A stretch of DNA of 29,217 bases from the NCBI GenBank assembly GCA_964600285.1, contig CAZRIZ010000010.1:1-29217 (forward strand). Reading direction: 5' to 3'. Under the pieces are notes generated by a model that did no database searches, was not told the origin of the DNA, and worked only from the letters and a program-made list of their open reading frames with translations. The translations under genes were made by a program, and so were the position numbers. Shown here piece after piece: positions 23,146 through 29,217 of the stretch (position 1 is the stretch's first letter; each line of letters starts with the position of its first letter). Source of the DNA: CAZRIZ01 sp964600285 (GTDB lineage: Bacteria > Patescibacteriota > Saccharimonadia > Saccharimonadales > Saccharimonadaceae).

Positions 23146-24499
23146 CTGGATAAATCTTTTTAGTCGTGCCGTCAATTTCAAACCTTAGTGGCGGAAATGG
23201 GACACCCTCTTTAGCCGATACACCCTCAAAAACCCAGAAAACTCGCTCAGAATAGCCCCAACCACAAGTTGGTGGCATGCCATATTCTAGCATTTCAACA
23301 AAATCAATATCCAGCATCATGGCTTCATCATCACCAGCATTACGCATAGCTTGTTGTTCCTTGAATCGCTCCAGCTGGTCTATTGGGTCATTCAGCTCAG
23401 AATAACCGTTACCCAACTCACTCCCAGCAATTACCGCCTGGAAACGCTGCACTTTGCGCTTATCGTCTGGGTTGGATTTAGCTAATGGTGAAATAAATTT
23501 TGGAGTGTTAATCAACCAAACCGGTCCAGATACTGTTGTTCGTAGACCCTTCCAAAGCTTATCAATGCCACGCGCCCTATTCTCAGTATTTTCAATTTCC
23601 AGGTCAGCCTTCTTTAAGGCGACTTTGACCTCATCTAGAGTGGAGTCAAACACATCAACACCGTAATGTTTCTTTATGACTTCAGCATAATCCCAAACTT
23701 CCCAATCTTGACTCATATCCACATCATGTCCATTAATCGAGAACTTGAGCGTTCCAAAAGTTTTATCTAGGACATACCTGTACATCTCTTCCATCAACTT
23801 CATGCCGTCTTGCCAGTTGGCATAAGCTTGATACCATTCCATTGCCACATGCTCAGGTAGGTGCTCATCAGTCAAGCCTTCATTACGAAAACGAGGCCCA
23901 ATGTCATAAACCTTTTCGTAACCACCGCCAATTAAACGCTTTAACGGAAGTTCGTGGCTGATTCTAAGATAAAAATTTTCATCTAAAGCATCCATTTTCG
24001 TGGTGAATGGGGTTGCATCAGCACCACCAGTCGTGTGTTCCAAAACCGGAGTATTAATTTCAATAAAATTCTTCTGATTCAAAAAATCTCTCGTTGCTTG
24101 CCAGAATTTAGCCCGACGAACAAAACATTGCCGAACTTCTGCATTTAGATTCAAGTCCACGTAGCGACGACGTAAGCGCTGTTCTTTATCAGTAAAGCCT
24201 TCTTGTTCATTTGGCAATGGTCGCAANNNNNNNNNNNNNNNNNNNNNNNNNNNNNNNNNNNNNNNNNNNNNNNNNNNNNNNNNNNNNNNNNNNNNNNNNN
24301 NNNNNNNNNNNNNNNNNNNNNNNNNNTTTACTCGCCCCGCTAAGCTCACTCTAGATCCTTCTAGATCGGTAAAATTGTCTACTATATCTTTAGTCAAATT
24401 GGTACGAGAAGTTTGACTTGGATATAAGTCAAAACCCAGATCCAGCAAGCTCTGTCGTTTTTTTAGCCGCTCGTCACGGTAGTCTTTAAGTGTTGCCAT
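23132..24499 (-). CDS. lysS: Lysyl-tRNA synthetase, class II, interrupted by an assembly gap
   Basis: Charges tRNA-Lys. N-terminal OB-fold begins before the gap (LEGSRVSLAGRV); after it come LRPLPNEQEGFTDKEQRLRRRYVDL in part, motif 2 around YDIGPRFRNEGLTDEHLPEH, the lysine-pocket segment GSELGNGYSELNDP, and motif 3 (PPTCGWGYSERVFWVF). Motif 3 has ERVF where DRLVML is usual, and the protein runs about 16 residues past the normal end. The frame agrees on both sides of the N run, but about 65 residues are expected where 34 are allotted. ATG 24499 follows TATAAT by 6 nt (leaderless). Confidence 0.93.
   Translation of the reverse strand: MATLKDYRDERLKKRQSLLDLGFDLYPSQTSRTNLTKDIVDNFTDLEGSRVSLAGRVXXXXXXXXXXXXXXXXXXXXXXXXXXXXXXXXXXLRPLPNEQEGFTDKEQRLRRRYVDLNLNAEVRQCFVRRAKFWQATRDFLNQKNFIEINTPVLEHTTGGADATPFTTKMDALDENFYLRISHELPLKRLIGGGYEKVYDIGPRFRNEGLTDEHLPEHVAMEWYQAYANWQDGMKLMEEMYRYVLDKTFGTLKFSINGHDVDMSQDWEVWDYAEVIKKHYGVDVFDSTLDEVKVALKKADLEIENTENRARGIDKLWKGLRTTVSGPVWLINTPKFISPLAKSNPDDKRKVQRFQAVIAGSELGNGYSELNDPIDQLERFKEQQAMRNAGDDEAMMLDIDFVEMLEYGMPPTCGWGYSERVFWVFEGVSAKEGVPFPPLRFEIDGTTKKIYPDVKF
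24227..24326. other. Assembly gap (100 N) in lysS
   Basis: Exactly 100 N placeholder within the OB-fold of lysS. By comparison with E. coli LysS the missing stretch should be about twice as long. Confidence 0.95.
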
Positions 24500-24505
24500 G
24501 CTGAA

Positions 24506-24511
24506 ATTATA
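24506..24511 (-). promoter_or_regulatory. Leaderless promoter (-10) of lysS
   Basis: Minus-strand TATAAT six bases before the ATG. TTTCAA lies 17 bp upstream, a weak -35. Confidence 0.65.
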
Positions 24512-24535
24512 CTAGAAAGCCTTAGTAATTGAAAA

Positions 24536-24997
24536 TTAGCGAACGGCGAGAATTTGGTAAGCCATTAAGCCTTTTGGCGTTTCAACGGTAAAGTTATCAC
24601 CGACAACTTTATCCATCAAGGCCTGACCAATTGGTGATTCGTCACTAATTTTGCCAGCGAGCGGATTGGCCTCAACCGCACCGACTACGTGATAAGTACG
24701 TTTCTTACCAGTACCGTCTTTTACTTCTACTTCACTACCCAAACCAACTTGGTTTTTATCAGTAGATTTAATTAGCTCAACATTGGCAATAATATCTTCA
24801 ACTTTAGAAATACGCGTCTCTAAAACCCCCTGCTCAGAGCGAGCAGCATCGTATTCAGCGTTCTCGCTCAGATCACCAAAATCACGCGCAGCAGCAATTT
24901 TGTCAGCAATAACACCACGTTGAGATTTTAATTCTTCTAATTCAGCCCTTAGTTCATCTAGCCCTTTTTGGGTCAGTTTATAAATTTTCTTAGCCAT
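24536..24997 (-). CDS. greA: Transcription elongation factor GreA
   Basis: Enters the RNA polymerase secondary channel and stimulates cleavage of backtracked RNA. 153 residues, normal. N-terminal antiparallel coiled coil with the acidic tip D42 and E45 (DLSENAEYDAARSEQ) and C-terminal FKBP-like domain (ISDESPIGQALMDKVVGD). AAGGA lies six to seven bases before ATG 24997. About 75 bp separate it from proS; I found no clear promoter or terminator there. Confidence 0.96.
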   Translation of the reverse strand: MAKKIYKLTQKGLDELRAELEELKSQRGVIADKIAAARDFGDLSENAEYDAARSEQGVLETRISKVEDIIANVELIKSTDKNQVGLGSEVEVKDGTGKKRTYHVVGAVEANPLAGKISDESPIGQALMDKVVGDNFTVETPKGLMAYQILAVR

Positions 24998-25075
24998 TTT
25001 TGATCCTTTTTTACTTCTTACTCTATTCCCTGCAAATTAAATTCCGAGACCAGCTCGAAATTACTTATTCAACAT

Positions 25076-26314
25076 CTATTTAATGTGTAGTTTAGCAAGC
25101 AACTCATCGACTGTCAATATGTCTTGCGAACCAGTTTTTCGGTTAGTTAACTCTAGTTTATCACCTAGTCGATCGCTCAAAGTGACTCGATAAGGAATAC
25201 CCATCAACTCCGCATCATTAAACTTTACGCCAGGTCGCTCTGCCCTATCATCATAGAGCACTTCTACACCAAGCTTTATTAGCTCGTCATACAAGGCTTC
25301 TGCTCGCTCAGCGGCGGCATCACCAATCGCGATTAAATACACTCTAGCTGGCGCAACATTTTCTGGCCAAAGCAGACCCTTTTCGTCCGAAAATAGCTCT
25401 GCCATCACCCCCATCAAGCGTGAAACGCCTATGCCGTACGAAGCAAGATAAACTGGCTGACGCTTTCCGTTCTGATCATTATAATAAATTCCCATTTGCT
25501 CACACTTGTCGGTTCCGAAGTTAAAGACATTACCAACTTCAGCCGAAGTGACTTTCTCTAGCTCGGATTTATCAATTTTAAGCTCCGCTAGAGCATCCTC
25601 TAGGACTTCTTCATTAACGCCAATACCTTTTTGACGATTGACAAAAAGAACATCTTCACCCGCCTCGCAAATAGTCTGAAACTCGTGGCTGAACTTCGTA
25701 AAAGCTCCGCCGCTAGCAAACGTAACGTAGGTTTGTTCACCGATGCCTAGTCGGTCAAAAACTCGTCTGTAAGCTTCAATCACCTGATGATAATAATCAT
25801 CTAAATCTTCTTTCGTAGCGTGAAGAGAATACATATCTTTCATTAAAAACTCTCGGCCTCGCATCATGCCAGCTTTAGCTCTGAGTTCGTTACGCATCTT
25901 GGTTTGAAACTGAAAAACACTAATTGGCAAATCCTTATAACTACTTACAACCGATCGCATCATATCCAGCAACGGCTCTTCGTGCGACCAAGCCAATCCA
26001 AGCTCAGTGTCATCTTTTAAGCGAGTTTTGAACCATATATCAACAACTTTGTCATCCCAACGAGTAGTTGATTTCCATACCTCGGACGGCTGTAAACTCG
26101 TCATCAAAATCTCTTGCCCACCAATTCGGTTCATTTCTTCACGCACAACCGCCTTAATTTTTTCTAGAACAACTAGGCCTAAAGGTGTATAAGCATAAAC
26201 CCCGGCCATAACTTTGTAAACAAAGCCGGCCCTAATCAAGAGCTGAGCGTTCTTAGCAGTTTCGTCAGCTGGAAAAGTTCGGCTAGTTTTGATATAAACT
26301 TTACTTCGTTTCAT
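25076..26314 (-). CDS. proS: Prolyl-tRNA synthetase without editing domain
   Basis: Charges tRNA-Pro. 412 residues against about 570 in E. coli: the INS editing domain normally found between motifs 2 and 3 is missing, replaced by a short linker (about 225-270). Catalytic core: N-terminal IKTSRTFPADE, LMTSLQPSEVW, motif 2 (FQTKMRNELRAKAGMMRGRE), motif 3 (ASYGIGVSRLMGV), then the HGTP anticodon domain (ARVYLIAIGD; VLYDDRAERPGVKFNDAELMG in part). Without the INS domain it should be unable to clear Ala-tRNA-Pro in cis. ATG 26314 has GAGGG six bases upstream and begins 10 bp after the CPBP protease gene, in the order rseP - CPBP - proS. Confidence 0.95.
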   Translation of the reverse strand: MKRSKVYIKTSRTFPADETAKNAQLLIRAGFVYKVMAGVYAYTPLGLVVLEKIKAVVREEMNRIGGQEILMTSLQPSEVWKSTTRWDDKVVDIWFKTRLKDDTELGLAWSHEEPLLDMMRSVVSSYKDLPISVFQFQTKMRNELRAKAGMMRGREFLMKDMYSLHATKEDLDDYYHQVIEAYRRVFDRLGIGEQTYVTFASGGAFTKFSHEFQTICEAGEDVLFVNRQKGIGVNEEVLEDALAELKIDKSELEKVTSAEVGNVFNFGTDKCEQMGIYYNDQNGKRQPVYLASYGIGVSRLMGVMAELFSDEKGLLWPENVAPARVYLIAIGDAAAERAEALYDELIKLGVEVLYDDRAERPGVKFNDAELMGIPYRVTLSDRLGDKLELTNRKTGSQDILTVDELLAKLHIK

Positions 26315-26324
26315 AAATAACCCT

Positions 26325-27107
26325 CTAAGCCTTCGCTACAAATAATAACATAAAAGCAAGCCCGTTTTTAATCATATGAATAATAATGGCTGGATAGACC
26401 GATCCCGTTGCCTCGCGACACAGACACATGCCAATTGACATAACAAACGTCACAACACCAACGTTCCACTGACCATGTGCTAAACCAAACAACACGCTAA
26501 CTACCAGAACCGACCAAAAAACAGACATTTTTTGGCGAAACTTGCCATACAAATAACCTCGAAAAATTAGCTCTTCGACAATCGGCGTAAAGATAACTAG
26601 CAAGCCAAAAACCGCTAGCATTTCAGACCGATTATAAATATTTGCTGTCAACCCAACATCTTGAGCCTGATCCATTTGAAAATCTGGGAATAGTTGGCCA
26701 ACCAAACCAAGGATATAAACAGAGGCCACCATTATTGCAATATAAGCCGCTACGCCCAAGAGTAGTTGTTGCCAAGTCAACCAACCTCCCCAACCTAGAT
26801 CGTTTTTCGTGACACTAAGCTCGGCGAATTTTTTTGGGTAACGACGAGACAACAAGGCACCAAACCAAAGTAAAAGCAACGTTATTCCAAATATCATCAT
26901 CGAGGAGAGGACCACAAAAACATTTTGACCCATATCAGATAATAAAGATGTTCGTTCTAATGATTTAATCAGACTATAAACTATGGCGTTAGCAGCCACG
27001 AACGACAAAACAGTCCAGCACAAAATAACAATAACCGCCCCAAAATCAGCTCGACTAAACTTAGGCTTAGTATTAGTTTTTTTCTTTTTAGATGATTTTG
27101 ATAACAT
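26325..27107 (-). CDS. CPBP-family intramembrane metalloprotease (CAAX protease-like)
   Basis: 260 residues, basic cytoplasmic head and about six to eight hydrophobic helices. The family motifs are complete: EELIFR (E178, E179, R183 from ATG 27107), FGLAHGQWN with His211, and a final histidine in AIIIHMIKN (H244). The start is the ATG at 27107; a GTG just before it is also possible. It overlaps rseP by 20 bp and sits in the place where many bacteria have uppS, cdsA and dxr between frr and rseP-proS. In Gram-positives this family handles peptides such as bacteriocin precursors; the substrate here is unknown. Confidence 0.88.
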   Translation of the reverse strand: MLSKSSKKKKTNTKPKFSRADFGAVIVILCWTVLSFVAANAIVYSLIKSLERTSLLSDMGQNVFVVLSSMMIFGITLLLLWFGALLSRRYPKKFAELSVTKNDLGWGGWLTWQQLLLGVAAYIAIMVASVYILGLVGQLFPDFQMDQAQDVGLTANIYNRSEMLAVFGLLVIFTPIVEELIFRGYLYGKFRQKMSVFWSVLVVSVLFGLAHGQWNVGVVTFVMSIGMCLCREATGSVYPAIIIHMIKNGLAFMLLFVAKA

Positions 27108-28236
27108 CACTTATTATCACCACTATCATTATGCCAAATAGAAGCATTGTGCCAAAGGCTTGAACTCGACCTTCTGTTTCTTTGTCCAATGGTTTTTTAA
27201 TCAGCTTAAATATCGTCATAAGTAGCCAACGCCCACCATCAAGACCTGGAATGGGTAATAAATTCATGACTGCCAGCGTCATAGATATCATACCGACAAA
27301 GAAGAAAAAGGTTGTTGAATTGGTCGAGATTAATGCAGGAAAGATAAGCCCCAGCATGGCGATCGGTCCAGCCACTGATTCGCCAGCACGCGCCAGGCTT
27401 TTGCCACCCTCATCACGTACAGCTGGGTCAAGATTAACCTTTTGTAATAAACCACCAAAAAAATCAGTCACTAGATTACCAACTCCTTTGAGGGTCTCCC
27501 AACTAAGCTGAGCGGTTGTAACTAAACCAAAAGACGGAGCCTTATACCAAGGTGTTTTTATATAGCTTTGCTGACCAGGATAAATACCAATAAAGCCTTG
27601 GTTATCTTGCTTGTCATCGCCCCGAATATTAACAGTTAAAGTTTTCTCCTGCCCGTCTCGTTTTAATACCAACGCAACTGCCTTGCTGGCATTAACTTCA
27701 GCTAGCTCAGTCAAACGCGCTGGCGAAACCACTGCCTCGCCCGCCAGATAGATAATTTCATCACCTTCTTCAACGCCAGCCAGAGCAGCTGGACCATTTT
27801 CTTCAAGGCTCACGGCTAAAACTGGCGTACTGACCACTTTGTCGTCCTTAAATCTAAATTGGTTATCAATAACCTTTGGCATACCAAAAACACCTAAGAT
27901 TGCAAAAATTACCCATGCCAACAAGAAATTAAGGGTCACGCCAGCAAATAAAATCTTGCTTTTGGCCTTATATCCAGCATTCCCGTAATCACCCTTGCCT
28001 CTAGCTGAATCATACTCGCCTTGCAACTTCACATAGCCGCCGATGGGCAGAGCATTGAGACGAAATTCAGTGCCAGACTTTAGTTTTTTAGACCAAAGCT
28101 TTGGTGGAAAACCAATGGCATATTCTTCAACTTTAACACCATTACGATGAGCCACAATAGCATGGCCAAACTCGTGAAGCGCCACCAAAAGCGACAACAC
28201 CAACAAACCGACTAATATACCTAAAAATACCGTCAA
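27088..28236 (-). CDS. rseP: Site-2 protease RseP/RasP
   Basis: Intramembrane zinc protease that cleaves membrane-anchored regulators and leftover signal peptides. 382 residues. Active site H21-E22-F-G-H25 in the first helix, one PDZ domain at about 115-200 (VSLEENGPAALAGVEEGDEIIYLAGE), and the C-terminal NLLPIPGLDGG with D333 as third zinc ligand. The only canonical start is a TTG at 28236, 14 bp after the frr stop and with no Shine-Dalgarno. TTG is plausible because the predicted protein starts about 20 residues before HEFGH as in relatives, but ATT one codon earlier cannot be excluded. Confidence 0.93.
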   Translation of the reverse strand: MTVFLGILVGLLVLSLLVALHEFGHAIVAHRNGVKVEEYAIGFPPKLWSKKLKSGTEFRLNALPIGGYVKLQGEYDSARGKGDYGNAGYKAKSKILFAGVTLNFLLAWVIFAILGVFGMPKVIDNQFRFKDDKVVSTPVLAVSLEENGPAALAGVEEGDEIIYLAGEAVVSPARLTELAEVNASKAVALVLKRDGQEKTLTVNIRGDDKQDNQGFIGIYPGQQSYIKTPWYKAPSFGLVTTAQLSWETLKGVGNLVTDFFGGLLQKVNLDPAVRDEGGKSLARAGESVAGPIAMLGLIFPALISTNSTTFFFFVGMISMTLAVMNLLPIPGLDGGRWLLMTIFKLIKKPLDKETEGRVQAFGTMLLFGIMIVVIISDVIKII

Positions 28237-28250
28237 AATATTTCTGATGA

Positions 28251-28805
28251 CTAGATTGTCATCAGCTCCTTTTCTTTAGCGGCAAAGATAGCCTCAACTT
28301 CATCTTGAGTCTTGTTGACCAAATCCTGAACAGACTTTTCAAGACGCTTAGCTTCATCTTCTGATAAAGATTTAGCATCTTTTAAGCCTTTGATTTCTTT
28401 TATAGCATCTTGCCGTAGATTGCGAATTGAGATCTTAGACTCTTCTACTTTGTCACGCGACTGCTTAACAATTTCACGACGACGCTCCTCTGTAAGAGGT
28501 GGGATTGGCACTCGCACAACCCGACCATCATCACTGGGGTTAAACCCAAGCGATTGGTCATTTCTAATTGCTGTAGATAAGGCCTGCAAGTTATTGACAT
28601 CAAATGGGGTCACGGTTAGAAGCTGGGCGTCAGTAACCACCACATTAGCCACTTGGTTGAGTGGCAAAACTGCCCCGTATACCTCAACTCGAACACTTTC
28701 CAACATACTAGGGTGAGCACGACCCGTGCGCACAGATTTCATCCTATCTTCAAAGAAAACCACCAATTTTTCCATTTCGGATTGTAATTTTTTTAGATCA
28801 AACAT
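28251..28805 (-). CDS. frr: Ribosome recycling factor
   Basis: Splits post-termination ribosomes together with EF-G. 184 residues from ATG 28805, the standard length. Family signature: the RTGRAHPSMLESVRVEVYG segment and VRVPIPPLTEERRREIVKQ. The frame opens further to a TTG at 28853, but AAGGAG seven bases before 28805 and family length fix the start. pyrH and tsf, its usual upstream neighbours, are absent; a noncoding stretch and a surface protein end lie there instead. Confidence 0.97.
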   Translation of the reverse strand: MFDLKKLQSEMEKLVVFFEDRMKSVRTGRAHPSMLESVRVEVYGAVLPLNQVANVVVTDAQLLTVTPFDVNNLQALSTAIRNDQSLGFNPSDDGRVVRVPIPPLTEERRREIVKQSRDKVEESKISIRNLRQDAIKEIKGLKDAKSLSEDEAKRLEKSVQDLVNKTQDEVEAIFAAKEKELMTI

Positions 28806-28874
28806 CAGTTCTCTCCTTGTCTTTTCTACACATATTGTACTGTTGTAACACACCTTATTCTCTCGAATAATATT

Positions 28875-28903
28875 ATTATATCACGAGCATAATCACTTTT
28901 TAA
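28875..28903 (-). promoter_or_regulatory. Promoter of frr
   Basis: Minus-strand TTAAAA (28898-28903), 17-bp spacer ending in TGA, TATAAT (28875-28880). It gives a leader of about 60 nt with AATAATATTATT as a small palindrome. A second candidate -10, TACAAT at 28834-28839, would give a leader of about 20 nt. Confidence 0.6.
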
Positions 28904-29122
28904 TAGTTAGGCATAGTGACAATTATGTGTGGGGTTTGGTGAGCGTGGAGTTTAGTAAGTGCTGAGTTCTGGTTCTTGTAAGTGTGGTGTTCTGTTAACC
29001 ATAGTGCGTAGTGTCTCGGTAGCTAAAGGTATTGGACAAGCTTAGACTTGACTGCACTAGTGAACTTAGTCCTGGTTGTGTTGGTGGGTCTAGTCTTAGT
29101 TGTACTTGTCCGTATTTAGTTA
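28904..29122. other. Noncoding stretch with strong G/T skew
   Basis: About 220 bp without a gene. From 28921 to 29100 I count 124 G or T of 180 on the plus strand (the minus strand is A/C-rich). TTAGT recurs several times but at irregular spacing. GGACAAG (29034-29040) and CTTGTCC (29105-29111) form a distant inverted repeat, and CACTAGTG is a short palindrome. Minus-strand frames are Thr-rich but have several stops and no start. It could be a long 3' UTR or decayed coding sequence of the surface protein gene. Confidence 0.45.
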
Positions 29123-29217
29123 TTACTTAGTTACCACCGTATATCTAACTATGCCAGTATAAGTGCCTGATGGCTTAGTTACATTTAGCTTTAGGCCGTA
29201 GTAGATAGGTATAGTAG
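29123..29217 (-). CDS. C-terminal end of a probable secreted/surface protein (partial)
   Basis: Too short for an ordinary open-reading-frame list. The minus strand from the right edge reads 30 codons (frame from 29215) ending PSGTYTGIVRYTVVTK and then TAA TAA. The alternation of Tyr/Thr/Val with a 'P.GTYTG.v.YTV' ending is the pattern of the last two beta strands of immunoglobulin-like or pilin-like surface domains, a kind of ending I associate with Saccharibacteria surface proteins. The rest lies outside the window, so length, anchor and function cannot be told. Confidence 0.6.
   Translation of the reverse strand, partial: TIPIYYGLKLNVTKPSGTYTGIVRYTVVTK

Noticed and set aside
24998..25075. 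Dedicated promoter for greA
   Set aside because: No -35/-10 pair with acceptable spacing was found in this spacer; greA may be read through from proS.
28904..29122. Tandem repeat or CRISPR-like array based on recurring TTAGT
   Set aside because: Spacing of the TTAGT copies is irregular and there are no equal repeats of CRISPR length; base skew explains the recurrence.

Overview
This is a draft-assembly scaffold (two runs of exactly 100 N) from a small, gene-dense bacterium. It is most likely a member of Candidatus Saccharibacteria (TM7) or a close Patescibacteria/CPR relative. The evidence is short intergenic spaces, many 4-23 bp gene overlaps, a prolyl-tRNA synthetase without its editing insert, a PcsB-like hydrolase next to ftsEX, and start codons placed directly after -10 boxes. 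An intact prfB (RF2) and genes ending in TGA (rnhA, the CYTH gene, the histidine kinase gene) show that UGA is a stop. This argues against the UGA=Gly lineages (Gracilibacteria, Absconditabacteria). The lineage call is inference from sequence style, not a database match.

All but two genes (a Trm11-like methyltransferase and rpmA) are on the minus strand, so blocks read right to left. From the right edge: the last 30 codons of a probable surface protein; a noncoding G/T-skewed stretch; then frr, rseP, a CPBP protease, proS and greA, a reduced form of the common frr-...-rseP-proS order. Next come lysS (interrupted by a gap) with a small membrane protein, serS, hpf, and the block secA - M16 peptidase - murD (interrupted by a gap) - prfB. 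After these are ftsE-ftsX, a coiled-coil/CHAP hydrolase of PcsB type, a CtpA-type S41 protease and a stand-alone response regulator, forming a cell-envelope and division cluster.

The middle-left holds an overlapping set, rnhA - CYTH-like - DUF4868/KwaB-like - yvcK. Here a homologue of the Kiwa anti-phage effector family sits without a KwaA partner beside RNase HI. Then come rpmA and the methyltransferase on the plus strand, xseA-xseB (xseB is only 59 codons), a membrane-anchored hypothetical protein, a histidine kinase - response regulator - recO overlapping operon, and glycyl-tRNA synthetase at the left edge.

The strongest regulatory theme is two classes of transcript. At least eight genes (glyQS, the histidine kinase, the hypothetical at 3264-3935, xseA, the methyltransferase, the response regulator at 10008, ftsE, lysS) have a -10 hexamer ending 6 or 7 nt before the start codon. 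That places the expected transcription start on, or next to, the first base of the start codon, so these mRNAs are predicted to be leaderless. Others (rpmA, serS, hpf, frr, secA, pcsB) have promoters set back from the start and leaders, most of them with Shine-Dalgarno sequences.
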